The notes: generated by a model not told the origin, from the sequence alone. Positions 1 to 9,180 are shown, counted from the first letter of the stretch. The stretch: 64,000 nt of DNA from Ramlibacter henchirensis (GCF_004682015.1 NZ_SMLM01000003.1:186001-250000), one strand, 5' to 3'. A program made the numbers and translations.

Positions 1-205
1 ACGGGCGGTTAGAATCGAGCGTTCCCCCAGGCACAACAAGGGCGAGAAAGGCAGCTTCGGTTATGACACCGCGAACTACTCCGGAAGGATCCACGGCCCT
101 GTAGCGGCCGGGTAGTCGCGCGTCACGAGGCAAGCTTCGGTTTCCAGCAAGAGCGCGGCTACAGGCCGCGCTTTTCGTTTTCCCGTCTCGCTGGAGCTTC
201 CCAAC
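1..205. other. Leader region upstream of thrS, no gene recognised
   Basis: No protein or RNA gene could be recognised here. The opening bases resemble the start of a tRNA but do not fold as one. The only clear structure is a GC-rich hairpin just before thrS, listed separately. The thrS promoter is probably inside or left of this stretch. Confidence 0.4.
153..181 (+). terminator. Rho-independent terminator-like hairpin before thrS
   Basis: A perfect 7-bp stem (GCGCGGC with GCCGCGC) closes a 5-base loop and is followed by TTTTCGTTTT. It could end an upstream transcript or act as an attenuator in the thrS leader, since thrS starts 24 bases later. The sequence alone does not decide between these. 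Confidence 0.6.
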
Positions 206-2113
206 ATGATCTCGATCACGCTTCCCGACGGCTCGCGCCGGGAGTATCCGGGCCCCGTCACGGTGGCCGACATCGCCGCGTCCATCGGCCCGGGCCTCGC
301 CAAGGCGGCGCTCGCCGGCAAGGTCGATGGCAAGGTCGTGGACACCACGTACACGGTGGACCGCGACGCGCCCGTCTCCATCATCACGGCCAAGGACCCC
401 GACGGATTGGAGGTCATCCGGCACTCGACGGCGCACCTGCTGGCCTATGCGGTGAAGGAGCTGTTCCCGGAAGCGCAAGTCACGATCGGGCCGGTGGTGG
501 AGAACGGCTTCTACTACGACTTCTCGTACAAGCGGCCCTTCACGCCGGAGGACCTCCAGGCGATCGAAAAGCGCATGGCCGAACTCGCGGCCAAGGACGA
601 ACCGGTGGTGCGGCGTGTGCTGCCGCGCGATGCCGCGGTGGAGTACTTCAAGGGCTTGGGCGAGCACTACAAGGCCGAGATCATCGCCAGCATCCCGCAG
701 AACGAGGAAGTCTCGCTCTATCGCGAAGGCGGTTTCGAGGACCTGTGCCGCGGCCCGCACGTGCCCAGCACGGGCAAGCTGCGGCATTTCAAGCTGATGA
801 AGGTGGCCGGTGCCTACTGGCGCGGCGACCACCGCAACGAGATGCTCCAGCGCATCTACGGCACGGCCTGGGCCAGCAAGGAGGAACTGCAGCAGTACCT
901 GCACATGCTGGAGGAAGCCGAGAAGCGCGACCACCGCAAGCTCGGCCGTGAGCTGGACCTGTTCCACATCGACGACGTCGCGCCGGGCGTGGTGTTCTGG
1001 CATCCGAAAGGCTGGGCTGTGTGGCAGGCGGTCGAGCAGTACATGCGGCAGGTCTACAAGGACACGGGCTACCAGGAGGTGAAGGGGCCGCAGATCCTGG
1101 ACAAGAGCCTGTGGGAGAAGACGGGCCATTGGCAGAACTACCGCGAGAACATGTTCGTCACGGAATCGGAAAAGCGCGACTACGCGCTCAAGCCGATGAA
1201 CTGCCCCGGCCACGTGCTGATCTTCAAGTCGCAGCTGCGCAGTTACCGCGACCTGCCGCTTCGCTACGGCGAGTTCGGACAGTGCCACCGCAACGAGCCC
1301 TCGGGCGCGCTGCACGGGATCATGCGGGTGCGCGGCTTCACGCAGGACGACGGGCACGCCTTCGTCACGGAGGACCAGATCCTGGACGAGTGCGTGGCGT
1401 ACACGGAAAAGCTGCAGCAGGTCTACCGAGACTTCGGCTTCACCGACATCCTCTACAAGGTCGCGACGCGGCCGGAGAACCGGGTCGGCTCCGACGAGCT
1501 CTGGGACAAGGCCGAGCACGCCGTGATGGAGGCGCTGCGGCGCTCGGGGGTGGACTTCGTGGTCTCGCCGGGCGACGGCGCGTTCTACGGACCCAAGATC
1601 GAGTACACGCTCAAGGACGCGCTGGGCCGCCACTGGCAGTGCGGCACGATGCAAGTGGACTTCAACACGGCCGAGCGCCTGGGCGCCGAGTACGTGACGG
1701 AGACGAGCGGCCGGGCCCACCCCGTGATGCTTCACCGGGCCATCGTCGGCAGCCTGGAGCGGTTCATCGGCATGCTGGTGGAGCACCACGCAGGCGCGCT
1801 GCCCGCGTGGCTCGCGCCGGTGCAGGTCGCGGTGCTCAACATCACGGACGGGCAGGCGGACTGGGCGCGCGAGGTTGCGAAAACTCTGCAGAATCAAGGG
1901 TTTAGGGCAGAGCTCGACCTTCGCAACGAGAAGATTACGTATAAAATACGGGAGCATTCGTTGCAGAAGCTGCCTTACATCCTGGTCGTCGGCGACAAGG
2001 AAAAGGCGGCAGGTGCCGTCGCAGTGCGCGCCCGGGGCAACCAGGACCTCGGTGCAATGCCCCTCCAGGCGTTTTCCGAACGTCTGGCCCGGGACGTTGC
2101 CAGCAAGAGCTGA
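206..2113 (+). CDS. thrS: Threonyl-tRNA synthetase
   Basis: Cytosolic class II aminoacyl-tRNA synthetase that charges tRNA-Thr and edits mischarged serine. The 635 residues have the usual full length and order: N-terminal TGS domain (about 1-62), editing domain, catalytic core with the motif-2 stretch [12 protein letters not shown], and a C-terminal anticodon-binding domain. The zinc ligands are recognisable as Cys333 in MNCPGH and histidines in DDGHAF and MLHRAIVGS. It is the first gene of the conserved translation operon thrS-infC-rpmI-rplT-pheS-pheT-ihfA. The start is the ATG directly followed by the conserved [10 protein letters not shown]-terminus. Confidence 0.98.
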   Translation: MISITLPDGSRREYPGPVTVADIAASIGPGLAKAALAGKVDGKVVDTTYTVDRDAPVSIITAKDPDGLEVIRHSTAHLLAYAVKELFPEAQVTIGPVVENGFYYDFSYKRPFTPEDLQAIEKRMAELAAKDEPVVRRVLPRDAAVEYFKGLGEHYKAEIIASIPQNEEVSLYREGGFEDLCRGPHVPSTGKLRHFKLMKVAGAYWRGDHRNEMLQRIYGTAWASKEELQQYLHMLEEAEKRDHRKLGRELDLFHIDDVAPGVVFWHPKGWAVWQAVEQYMRQVYKDTGYQEVKGPQILDKSLWEKTGHWQNYRENMFVTESEKRDYALKPMNCPGHVLIFKSQLRSYRDLPLRYGEFGQCHRNEPSGALHGIMRVRGFTQDDGHAFVTEDQILDECVAYTEKLQQVYRDFGFTDILYKVATRPENRVGSDELWDKAEHAVMEALRRSGVDFVVSPGDGAFYGPKIEYTLKDALGRHWQCGTMQVDFNTAERLGAEYVTETSGRAHPVMLHRAIVGSLERFIGMLVEHHAGALPAWLAPVQVAVLNITDGQADWAREVAKTLQNQGFRAELDLRNEKITYKIREHSLQKLPYILVVGDKEKAAGAVAVRARGNQDLGAMPLQAFSERLARDVASKS

Positions 2114-2197
2114 CCGAACTTGAGGCAGAGCTTGCGGGCGTGAACTGAGGCGGCTTTGCTACTTGGGGTAGCCCACCATTGATGAAGGATCGAGACC

Positions 2198-2800
2198 ATC
2201 GCTACTGACTTTCGCGACCGCCGCCAGCGCGAGGAACGCAAGCACCGCCTGAACCGGGAGATCATGGCCCCGGAAGTCCGGCTCTCCGGACCCGACAACG
2301 AGCCCCTGGGCATCGTCAGCCTCCAGGAGGCGCTGCGAATGGCAGGCGAACTGGACGTGGACCTGGTCGAGATCGCCGCGACCGCCAACCCGCCCGTGTG
2401 CCGGCTGATGGACTACGGCAAGTTCAAGTACCTCGAGCAGAAGAAGGCCGCGGAAGCGAAATCCAAGCAGAAGGTCATCGAGGTCAAGGAGATCAAGTTC
2501 CGCCCGGGCACCGACGACGGTGACTACAACATCAAGATGCGCAACATCCGGCGCTTCCTGGAAGAGGGCGACAAGTGCAAGATCACGCTGCGCTTTCGCG
2601 GCCGCGAGATCACGCACCAGGAGATCGGGATGGCGCTGCTGCAGCGCATCCGCGACGAGCTGGGCGACACCATCCTGGTGGAGCAGTTCCCCAAGCTCGA
2701 GGGCCGGCAGATGATCATGATGATCGCGCCGGGCCGCAGGAAGCCGGGCGGCGGACAGCCCAAGCCGGCTGCCGAAGCCGCCGGAACGGCGACGGCGTAG
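2198..2800 (+). CDS. infC: Translation initiation factor IF-3 with an ATC start codon
   Basis: IF-3 binds the 30S subunit and monitors start-codon choice. The first in-frame ATG (2264) would remove the conserved stretch [20 protein letters not shown], so the gene must begin upstream. Between an in-frame TGA (2183-2185) and 2264 there is no ATG, GTG or TTG. The best candidate is ATC at 2198, with AAGGA (2185-2189) 8 bases before it. This gives 200 residues, both IF-3 domains complete, including [10 protein letters not shown] in the N-domain. E. coli infC uses AUU to let IF-3 repress its own translation, and the ATC here fits the same control. ATC at 2189 is a less likely alternative. Confidence 0.93.
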   Translation: MATDFRDRRQREERKHRLNREIMAPEVRLSGPDNEPLGIVSLQEALRMAGELDVDLVEIAATANPPVCRLMDYGKFKYLEQKKAAEAKSKQKVIEVKEIKFRPGTDDGDYNIKMRNIRRFLEEGDKCKITLRFRGREITHQEIGMALLQRIRDELGDTILVEQFPKLEGRQMIMMIAPGRRKPGGGQPKPAAEAAGTATA

Positions 2801-2987
2801 GAGCATTCACGGATCGCATCGGTTGGCGCCGGCGCGGTCCGGCGAAGGGAAGGCTTTGTGCCTTCCCGCGCGGCGAAAGCCGCGCACAAGTGGCGAACTT
2901 GGAAACTCGCCGACAAGTGGCTCGGGGCCATCAAGACGCGAAGGATTCGCGGCGCCTCACGAGCACGAACGAAGAAGGAGCATTCAC
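2801..2987 (+). promoter_or_regulatory. Structured leader between infC and rpmI
   Basis: This 187-base gap carries several hairpin-forming segments, including GGGAAGGC/GCCTTCCC, and two copies of ACAAGTGGC about 27 bases apart. In enterobacteria rpmI-rplT is repressed by ribosomal protein L20 binding a leader structure. A similar role is inferred here from position and structure only. The rpmI ribosome-binding site GAAGGAG closes the segment. Confidence 0.35.
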
Positions 2988-3191
2988 ATGCCCAAGATGA
3001 AGACCAAGAGCGGAGCCAAGAAGCGCTTCCGCGTGCGACCCGGCGGCACCGTCAAGCGCGGCCAAGCCTTCAAGCGTCACATCCTGACCAAGAAGTCCAC
3101 CAAGAACAAGCGCCACCTGCGTGGCCCCGTGACCGTGCACGAGACCAACATGGGCCACATGGCCCAGATGTTGCCGTTCGCAGGCCTGTAA
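2988..3191 (+). CDS. rpmI: 50S ribosomal protein L35
   Basis: Ribosomal protein L35, a small basic component of the large subunit. The 67 residues begin [14 protein letters not shown] and contain the usual NKRHLRGP segment. The start has a strong GAAGGAG site 10 bases upstream. It sits in the standard order between infC and rplT, 25 bases before rplT, so the two are surely cotranscribed. Confidence 0.98.
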   Translation: MPKMKTKSGAKKRFRVRPGGTVKRGQAFKRHILTKKSTKNKRHLRGPVTVHETNMGHMAQMLPFAGL

Positions 3192-3216
3192 CCCACGACG
3201 AAGAAGGAGAACACAC

Positions 3217-3576
3217 ATGCCTCGCGTCAAACGTGGTGTCACGGCTCGCGCCCGTCACAAGAAGGTCCTCGCCCTCGCCAAGGGTTTCCGCGGCCGCCGC
3301 GGCAACGTCTTCCGCATCGCCAAGCAGGCGGTGATGAAGGCAGGCCAGTACGCCTACCGTGACCGCCGCCAGCGCAAGCGCGTCTTCCGCCAGCTGTGGA
3401 TCGCGCGGATCAACGCCGCGGCCCGCGCCAACGGCCTGACGTACAGCCAGTTCGCCAACGGCATCCGCAAGGCCGGCATCGACATCGACCGCAAGGTCCT
3501 GGCCGACATCGCCGTGCACGACCCGGCGGCGTTCGCCGGCATCGTGAACCAGGTGAAGGCCAAGCTGGCTGCTTGA
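3217..3576 (+). CDS. rplT: 50S ribosomal protein L20
   Basis: Ribosomal protein L20, an early assembly protein of the 50S subunit and, in E. coli, the autoregulator of rpmI-rplT. The 119 residues begin [16 protein letters not shown] and match the normal family length. An AAGGAG site precedes the ATG. Two hairpins follow the stop codon, separating it from pheS. Confidence 0.98.
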   Translation: MPRVKRGVTARARHKKVLALAKGFRGRRGNVFRIAKQAVMKAGQYAYRDRRQRKRVFRQLWIARINAAARANGLTYSQFANGIRKAGIDIDRKVLADIAVHDPAAFAGIVNQVKAKLAA

Positions 3577-3583
3577 GTTCGCA

Positions 3584-3611
3584 GCCGGGCGCACCGCAAG
3601 GCGCGCCCGGC
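3584..3611 (+). terminator. GC-rich hairpin after rplT
   Basis: A 9-bp perfect stem (GCCGGGCGC with GCGCCCGGC) begins 7 bases after the rplT stop. It has no T tract, so it is more likely an mRNA-stabilising or pausing structure than a full terminator. Confidence 0.4.
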
Positions 3612-3629
3612 GCAACGGTAACTTCAAGG

Positions 3630-3662
3630 ACAGGGGCTAGGGCGCTGCACTAGCCCCTGTTT
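3630..3662 (+). terminator. Terminator or attenuator hairpin before pheS
   Basis: An 11-bp perfect stem (ACAGGGGCTAG with CTAGCCCCTGT) closes a 9-base loop and runs into TTT, ending only 8 bases before the pheS ATG. Its place between ribosomal protein genes and pheST suggests partial termination or attenuation. No phenylalanine-rich leader peptide was found, so classical pheM-type attenuation is not supported. Confidence 0.5.
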
Positions 3663-3670
3663 GTCGTCTG

Positions 3671-4714
3671 ATGACCCAAGAACTGCAATCGATCGTCGAG
3701 AGCGCCCGCCGCGCCTTCGCCCAGGCGGCCACACCGGCCGAACTGGAGAACGCCAAGGCGCAATTCACCGGCAAGGCCGGCCGCATCACCGAGCTGATGA
3801 AAGGCCTGGCCGCGCTGCCGGTGGAGGAAAAGAAGAGCCGGGGCGCCGCCATCAACGTGGCCAAGCAGGCGATCGAAGCCGCGCTTGCCGAGCGCCGCCA
3901 GGAGCTCGCCGACGCCGAGCTCGAGTCCCAGCTCAAGGCCGAGGCGCTCGACGTCTCGCTGCCGGGCCGTCTGCGCGAGCCCGGCGGCCTGCACCCCGTG
4001 AGCCTGACGCTCGAGCGCATCGAGCAGATCTTCGCGAGCATGGGCTTCGACGTCGCCGACGGGCCGGAGGTCGAGAGCGACTGGCACAGCTTCACTTCGC
4101 TGAACAACCCGCCCAACCACCCCGCGCGTTCGATGCAGGACACGTTCTACGTCGACATCGACGGCGAGGACGGCATCCCCTACAACCTGCGTCCGCACAC
4201 CAGCCCGATGCAGGTGCGCTACGCCCAGCAGCATGTGCGCAAGTACGCGGGCCGCGACATGCCGGAGATCCGCGTGATCGCGCCCGGCCGCACCTACCGC
4301 GTGGACAGCGACGCGACGCACTCGCCGATGTTCCACCAGTGCGAAGGCCTGTGGCTGGGCGAGAACGTCAGCTTCAAGGACCTGAAGGTCGTCTTCACCG
4401 ACTTCTGCCGCACGTTCTTCGAAAGCGACGACCTGGCGCTGCGCTTCCGTCCGAGCTTCTTCCCGTTCACCGAGCCCAGCGCCGAGATCGACATCCAGTT
4501 CCAGAGCGGCCCCCTGGCCGGGCGCTGGCTGGAGGTGGCCGGTTCCGGCCAGGTGCATCCCACCGTCGTGCGCAACATGGGCCTGGACCCCGAGAAGTAC
4601 ATCGGCTTCGCCTTCGGCATGGGGCCGGACCGCCTGACCATGCTGCGCTACGGCGTCAACGACCTGCGCCTGTTCTTCGAAGGCGACATCCGTTTCCTGC
4701 GCCAGTTCCGCTGA
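3671..4714 (+). CDS. pheS: Phenylalanyl-tRNA synthetase alpha subunit
   Basis: Catalytic alpha subunit of the alpha2beta2 enzyme that charges tRNA-Phe. The 347 residues comprise an N-terminal coiled-coil arm (about 1-100) and a class II catalytic domain, with motif 2 around [10 protein letters not shown] and motif 3 near [14 protein letters not shown]. No good ribosome-binding site precedes the ATG because the upstream hairpin occupies that space. pheT follows after 21 bases. Confidence 0.98.
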   Translation: MTQELQSIVESARRAFAQAATPAELENAKAQFTGKAGRITELMKGLAALPVEEKKSRGAAINVAKQAIEAALAERRQELADAELESQLKAEALDVSLPGRLREPGGLHPVSLTLERIEQIFASMGFDVADGPEVESDWHSFTSLNNPPNHPARSMQDTFYVDIDGEDGIPYNLRPHTSPMQVRYAQQHVRKYAGRDMPEIRVIAPGRTYRVDSDATHSPMFHQCEGLWLGENVSFKDLKVVFTDFCRTFFESDDLALRFRPSFFPFTEPSAEIDIQFQSGPLAGRWLEVAGSGQVHPTVVRNMGLDPEKYIGFAFGMGPDRLTMLRYGVNDLRLFFEGDIRFLRQFR

Positions 4715-4735
4715 GCCCGCAAGCCAAGAGCCAAC

Positions 4736-7156
4736 ATGCAATTTCCCGAGTCCTGGCTGCGCGAGTTCTGCAACCCGCCGCTGTCCACCAAAGAGATCGC
4801 CGACGTGCTCACCATGGGCGGGCTGGAGGTCGAGGACCTGCGCCCGGTCGCGCCGCCGTTCACCCGAGTGGTGGTGGGCGAGATCAAGGAAGCCGCCCAG
4901 CATCCGAACGCCGATCGCCTGCGCGTGTGCCAGGTGGACGTGGGGCAGGGCGCGCTGCTCAACATCGTCTGCGGCGCGCCGAACGCCCGCCCCGGCATCC
5001 GTGTGCCATGCGCGCTGGTCGGCGCCGAACTGCCGCCGGGCGAGGACGGCAAGCCGTTCCAGATCAAGCTGGGCAAGCTGCGCGGCGTCGAGAGCCAGGG
5101 CATGCTGTGCTCGGCGCGTGAGCTCAAGCTGTCCGAAGACCACGGCGGGCTGCTCGAACTCGCTGCTGACGCGCCTGTCGGAAAAGACGTTCGCGACATC
5201 CTGGCGCTCGACGACTGTGTCTTCACGCTCAAGCTGACGCCCAACCTGGCGCACGCGCTCAGCGTCTACGGCGTGGCGCGGGAGCTCTCGGCCCTGACCG
5301 GTGCGCCCCTCAAGCAGCCGAAGTTCGAGCCGGTGCGGCCGGTGCACGATGGCAAGCTCAAGGTGAAGGTGCAGGCGCCCGACTTGTGCGGGCGCTTCTC
5401 CGGCCGCGTGGTCCGCAACGTCGACACGCAGGCGAAGACACCGCAGTGGATGGTGGACCGCCTGGCCCGCTGCGGCCAGCGCAGCGTGACGGCGCTCGTG
5501 GACATCTCCAACTACGTGATGTTCGAGTTCGGCCGGCCTTCCCACATCTTCGACCACGACAAGATCCATGGCGGTCTCGAGGTGCGCTGGGGGCGCGCGG
5601 GCGAGCAGCTCAAGCTCCTGAACGGCAACACGATCACCGTCGACGAGAAGGTCGGCGTGATCGCGGACGACAGGGAAGTGGAGTCGCTGGCCGGCATCAT
5701 GGGCGGCGATGCGACCGCGGTTTCCGACGAGACCCGCAACATCTACGTCGAGGCCGCGTTCTGGTGGCCGCAGGCGATCCAGGGTCGCTCGCGCCGCTTC
5801 AACTTCTCCACCGACGCGGGGCACCGCTTCGAGCGCGGTGTCGATCCGAGCCAGACGGTCGAACACATCGAGCACATCACGCGCCTGGTCCTGGAAATCT
5901 GCGGCGGCGAGGCCGGGCCGATGGACGACCAGGTGCTGTCGCTCCCCGAAGCCAGGCCCGTGTCGCTGCGCGTCGCGCGCGCCACGAAGGTGATCGGCAT
6001 GCCGGTGTCGCAGGAGCAGTGCCTCGATGCGTTCCGGCGCCTGGGGCTGCCCGCTCGCGCGACGCAGGACGGCATCGTCACGGTCACGCCGCCGCCGTAC
6101 CGCTTCGACCTCGCGATCGAGGAAGACCTGATCGAGGAAGTCGCGCGTATCGTGGGCTTCGAGCGTCTGCCCACGACGTCTCCGCTCGCGCCCATTACCG
6201 CCAAGCTGCCGCGCGAATCGCGCCGCTCCCCCTTCGCGCTCCGGCGCCTGCTGGCCGCTCTGGGCTACCAGGAGACGATCAACTTCAGTTTCGTCGAGGA
6301 AAGCTGGGAAAAGGAGCTGGCCGGCAACGCCGACCCGATCCGCCTCCTCAACCCGATCGCGAGCCAGATGAGCGTGATGCGCTCCTCGCTGATCGGTTCA
6401 TTGCTGCAGGTGCTTCGCTTCAACCTGGATCGCAAGGCGGAACGGGTTCGCGTCTTTGAAGTGGGCCGCGTTTTCCTGCGTGACGTGTCGGTGCAAACAG
6501 GGGAAAGCACCGTTCGCGGCGTGCGCCAGCCGATGCGCGTGGCGGGCCTGGCTTACGGCGAGGGGGATGGCCTGCAGTGGGCGCGCAAGGCGCCCGGTGT
6601 CGACTTTTACGACATCAAGGGCGACGTCGAGGCTTTGCTTTCACCGCGCCGCGGCGTGTTCCGCCCGGCCACGCATCCGGCCATGCATCCAGGCCGCTGC
6701 GCGTCGATCGAGATCGACGGCGGCGAAGCGGGGTTCGTCGGCGAACTGCATCCGCGCTGGCGACAGTCGTGGGACCTTCCGCACGCGCCGGTGCTGTTCG
6801 AACTGGATCTCGACGCCGTGCTCGCGCGCGACCTCCCCTCGTTCCAGCCGGTGCCGCGCTTCCAGCCGGCCGAGCGCGACATCGCGGTCATCGTGGCCGA
6901 CAGCGTCACGCATGCGGCGCTGATGGAATCGATCCATTCGGCCGACACCGGCGGGCTGCTGCGGGACGCGTTGCTGTTCGACGTCTACAAGCCCAAGCAG
7001 GCGACGGCCGGCATGGCGGCGGGCGAGAAAAGCCTGGCCGTGCGCTTGACGCTCGCCAGCCCCGAGGCCACACTGACCGACGACCAGATCGACGCGGCAG
7101 TGCGGGCCGTGGTCGACCGCATCGGCGAACGCCTCGGCGGCCGTCTCAGGAGCTAG
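4736..7156 (+). CDS. pheT: Phenylalanyl-tRNA synthetase beta subunit
   Basis: Beta subunit of phenylalanyl-tRNA synthetase, carrying tRNA binding and editing functions. The 806 residues have the full bacterial layout: an N-terminal EMAP-like tRNA-binding domain (about 39-150), B3/B4 editing region, B5 domain, an inactive class II-like core, and a C-terminal anticodon-binding domain starting near FQPAERDIAV. The stop codon TAG is followed directly by the ribosome-binding site of ihfA. Confidence 0.98.
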   Translation: MQFPESWLREFCNPPLSTKEIADVLTMGGLEVEDLRPVAPPFTRVVVGEIKEAAQHPNADRLRVCQVDVGQGALLNIVCGAPNARPGIRVPCALVGAELPPGEDGKPFQIKLGKLRGVESQGMLCSARELKLSEDHGGLLELAADAPVGKDVRDILALDDCVFTLKLTPNLAHALSVYGVARELSALTGAPLKQPKFEPVRPVHDGKLKVKVQAPDLCGRFSGRVVRNVDTQAKTPQWMVDRLARCGQRSVTALVDISNYVMFEFGRPSHIFDHDKIHGGLEVRWGRAGEQLKLLNGNTITVDEKVGVIADDREVESLAGIMGGDATAVSDETRNIYVEAAFWWPQAIQGRSRRFNFSTDAGHRFERGVDPSQTVEHIEHITRLVLEICGGEAGPMDDQVLSLPEARPVSLRVARATKVIGMPVSQEQCLDAFRRLGLPARATQDGIVTVTPPPYRFDLAIEEDLIEEVARIVGFERLPTTSPLAPITAKLPRESRRSPFALRRLLAALGYQETINFSFVEESWEKELAGNADPIRLLNPIASQMSVMRSSLIGSLLQVLRFNLDRKAERVRVFEVGRVFLRDVSVQTGESTVRGVRQPMRVAGLAYGEGDGLQWARKAPGVDFYDIKGDVEALLSPRRGVFRPATHPAMHPGRCASIEIDGGEAGFVGELHPRWRQSWDLPHAPVLFELDLDAVLARDLPSFQPVPRFQPAERDIAVIVADSVTHAALMESIHSADTGGLLRDALLFDVYKPKQATAGMAAGEKSLAVRLTLASPEATLTDDQIDAAVRAVVDRIGERLGGRLRS

Positions 7157-7166
7157 GAGTTTCGGC

Positions 7167-7532
7167 ATGCTGACAACAACAAGGGAAGAGCCCACGATGG
7201 ACTTCACCGTCGAAAGCCTCGAGACGCCGGCGCTCACCAAGGCGCAGCTCGCGGAACTGCTGTTCGAGCAGATCGGGCTGAACAAGCGCGAGTCCAAGGA
7301 CATGATCGACGCGTTCTTCGACCTGATCGCGGGCAGCCTCGTCGACGGCCAGGACGTGAAGATTTCCGGCTTCGGCAATTTCCAGATCCGCACCAAGGCC
7401 CCCCGTCCGGGCCGCAATCCGCGCACCGGGGAAGCCATCCCGATCAAGGCGCGCCGGGTCGTGACGTTCCACGCCAGCCACAAGCTGAAGGAACAGATCC
7501 AGGGCCACGGCGCCGACAGCTCTGGCGATTGA
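7167..7532 (+). CDS. ihfA: Integration host factor alpha subunit
   Basis: DNA-bending nucleoid protein that pairs with IHF-beta. The HU/IHF fold is complete, with the beta-arm signature GFGNF and RPGRNPRTGEAIPI. The ATG at 7167 has TAGGAG 7 bases upstream, giving 121 residues. A second ATG at 7197, with GGGAAG upstream, would give 111 residues beginning MDFTVESLETPALTK and is nearly as plausible. The position after pheT is standard for proteobacteria. The extra C-terminal tail GHGADSSGD is not part of the core fold. Confidence 0.96.
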   Translation: MLTTTREEPTMDFTVESLETPALTKAQLAELLFEQIGLNKRESKDMIDAFFDLIAGSLVDGQDVKISGFGNFQIRTKAPRPGRNPRTGEAIPIKARRVVTFHASHKLKEQIQGHGADSSGD

Positions 7533-7564
7533 ACAACACCGGGTGGCCCCCGTGCGCGGCCGCT

Positions 7565-7593
7565 TTGCGCCTGCGGCTGTCTTCGAGTAACCT
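7565..7593 (+). promoter_or_regulatory. Candidate sigma-70 promoter for the MerR-type gene
   Basis: TTGCGC (7565-7570) and TAACCT (7588-7593) are separated by exactly 17 bases, upstream of the MerR-type gene. If used, transcription would start near 7600. Both hexamers are imperfect, so this is a moderate call. Confidence 0.35.
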
Positions 7594-7624
7594 AGAAGCT
7601 TTCTCTCGTACCACATTGATTTCA

Positions 7625-8074
7625 GTGGAGAAAGCTCTTCCCGCCATCCCGGCCAAGCGGTACTTCACCATCGGTGAAGTCAGCGACTTGTGCGGCGTCA
7701 AGCCGCACGTGCTGCGGTATTGGGAGCAGGAGTTCACCCAGCTGCGGCCGATGAAGCGGCGCGGCAACCGCCGTTACTACCAGCACCATGAGGTGCTGAT
7801 GATCCGGCGCATCCGCGACCTGCTGTACGACCAGGGCTTCACCATCAGCGGCGCGCGCAACAAGCTGCAGGAGCTGGTCCAGCTCGAAAGGGACAAGCGC
7901 CGCGCCGGGGAGGTGATGCTCGAGGGCGTCGAAGTCATCGAGGTGGAAGACTCCACGCTCGAGGACTTCGAGGACAGCGCCTTGCCGCCCGAAGCCGACG
8001 AGGTTTCGGAGAAGCTGCTGCTGGTCCGCCGCGAACTGTTCGAGATCCGCGACCTGTTGTCGGCGAACCACTGA
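7625..8074 (+). CDS. MerR-family transcriptional regulator downstream of ihfA
   Basis: Regulator with an N-terminal winged-helix MerR domain: the segment KRYFTIGEVSDLCGVKPHVL and the nearby LRYWEQEF are typical helix-turn-helix and wing sequences. The C-terminal part is acidic and lacks the metal-binding cysteines of true MerR. The GTG at 7625 gives 149 residues starting at EKALPAIPAKRYF; TTG at 7616 is an alternative and neither has a clear ribosome-binding site. Genes of this type commonly follow ihfA in betaproteobacteria, with unknown targets. tRNA-Pro follows immediately. Confidence 0.88.
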   Translation: MEKALPAIPAKRYFTIGEVSDLCGVKPHVLRYWEQEFTQLRPMKRRGNRRYYQHHEVLMIRRIRDLLYDQGFTISGARNKLQELVQLERDKRRAGEVMLEGVEVIEVEDSTLEDFEDSALPPEADEVSEKLLLVRRELFEIRDLLSANH

Positions 8075-8086
8075 CGCGGGGCCGCA

Positions 8087-8092
8087 TATAAT
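8087..8092 (+). promoter_or_regulatory. Consensus -10 box of the tRNA-Pro gene
   Basis: A perfect TATAAT lies 8 bases before the tRNA. No convincing -35 box is seen at the normal distance; the region overlaps the end of the MerR-type gene. Strong -10 elements with weak -35 boxes occur at stable-RNA promoters. Confidence 0.55.
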
Positions 8093-8100
8093 GGCGGGCT

Positions 8101-8177
8101 CGGCGTGTAGCGCAGCCTGGTAGCGCACTTGCATGGGGTGCAAGGGGTCGCGAGTTCGAATCCCGCCACGCCGACCA
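8101..8177 (+). tRNA. tRNA-Pro (anticodon GGG)
   Basis: A full cloverleaf can be drawn. The acceptor stem CGGCGTG pairs with CACGCCG, with an encoded ACCA end. The D loop contains AGCCTGGTAGCGC. The anticodon stem CTTGC/GCAAG encloses ATGGGGT, giving anticodon GGG, and the T loop is GTTCGAATC. The first base pair is C-G, typical of proline tRNA. It reads CCC and CCU proline codons. Confidence 0.97.
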
Positions 8178-8228
8178 TCTTCCGTCATCAGCAATAGGGC
8201 CGGCGCGACACACGTTGCGCCGGCTTCT

Positions 8229-8257
8229 TTGTTTCCGGCAGAGCTGCGGCATACAAT
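8229..8257 (+). promoter_or_regulatory. Promoter placing the start of transcription at the cyclase ATG
   Basis: TTGTTT (8229-8234) and TACAAT (8252-8257) are separated by 17 bases. Transcription would start at about 8264, only 2-3 bases before the ATG at 8267. This predicts a leaderless or near-leaderless mRNA, and no ribosome-binding site is present upstream of the gene. Confidence 0.5.
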
Positions 8258-8266
8258 GGCCGCGAC

Positions 8267-9157
8267 ATGGCCACCGTTGTATTTGCTGACCTGGTCGGAA
8301 GCACCGGCATCTTCGAGAGGCTGGGCGACGAGACGGCCGGGCGGTTCGTCACCCAGCTCACGACGGCGCTTTCCCGCACGTTCGAGCAGCACCGCGGCCG
8401 CGTCGTGAAGCTGCTGGGCGACGGCCTCTTCGTGGTCTTTCCGGCCGAGGCGGACGCCATCTCCGCCTGCGTCAGCATCCAGAAGCGCCTGCAGGACACC
8501 CCCGTGTATCCCGGCGGCACCGGCAAGCCGGTGCAGATGCAGATGGGCGTCGAATCCGGCGAAGTGGTGGAGATCGAAGGCGACTGCTACGGCGATGCCG
8601 TGAACAGCGCCGCGCGCCTGGCCGACCTGGCCGGTGCCGAGCAGATCCTCACCACCAGCCGCGTGCGGGAGGCGCTCGGCGCCGAATTGCGCGGCAAGCT
8701 GCGCAGCCTGGGCCCGATGTTCCTGCGCGGCAAGAACGAGCAGACCGAGGTCTATCGCGTCCAGTGGCAGCCCGAGCGCGATGTCGACGCCACGATGATG
8801 GGCGCTTCGATGTTCAAGGCCACGCCCAACGCCCACCTGGAGCTCACCGGCGCCGGCAAGACACTCCGGGTGGACCCGCAGGGGACCTCGCTCACGCTGG
8901 GCCGCGCCGCCACCGCCACTCTCTCCATCAACGATGCCCGCGTGTCGCGCGTCCACGCCACGGTCGACTGGAAAGGCGGTCACTTCATCCTGAGCGACCA
9001 GTCCAGTTTCGGCACCTGGGTCTACATGGGCGGCGGCAACACACCCCTGGTCCTGCGGCGGACCGAGTGCTACCTGGTCGGCAGCGGCCTGATCACTCTG
9101 GGCTGCGAGCGTGAAGCCGAAGCCGCGCCCCGGGTGGAGTTCGCCGTTTCGGCCTGA
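8267..9157 (+). CDS. Class III adenylate/guanylate cyclase with C-terminal FHA domain
   Basis: Predicted soluble nucleotide cyclase, 296 residues. The catalytic domain (about 1-165) keeps the metal-binding aspartates Asp8 (VVFADLVGST) and Asp52 (LLGDGLFVVF), a substrate-selecting Lys48, and the transition-state Asn113 and Arg117 in VNSAARL, so it is probably active. A forkhead-associated domain follows (about 190-285) with Gly212-Arg213, Ser227-Arg228-x-His230 and Phe248-Gly249-Thr250. FHA domains bind phosphothreonine, and a Ser/Thr kinase gene starts 23 bases downstream. This suggests kinase-controlled cyclase activity. The cyclic nucleotide made cannot be settled from sequence. Confidence 0.9.
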   Translation: MATVVFADLVGSTGIFERLGDETAGRFVTQLTTALSRTFEQHRGRVVKLLGDGLFVVFPAEADAISACVSIQKRLQDTPVYPGGTGKPVQMQMGVESGEVVEIEGDCYGDAVNSAARLADLAGAEQILTTSRVREALGAELRGKLRSLGPMFLRGKNEQTEVYRVQWQPERDVDATMMGASMFKATPNAHLELTGAGKTLRVDPQGTSLTLGRAATATLSINDARVSRVHATVDWKGGHFILSDQSSFGTWVYMGGGNTPLVLRRTECYLVGSGLITLGCEREAEAAPRVEFAVSA

Positions 9158-9180
9158 CCTGCCCACCCACGGGGTCCCAA

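Noticed and set aside
2..75. Possible tRNA-Val at the window start because of the opening GGGCGGTTAG
   Set aside because: The following bases do not form D, anticodon or T arms, and no matching acceptor strand is present.
3650..5875. Very long open frame on the minus strand across pheS and pheT
   Set aside because: It is antisense to two certain genes, and high GC makes such frames common. Composition is rich in Arg, His and Ala without domain features.
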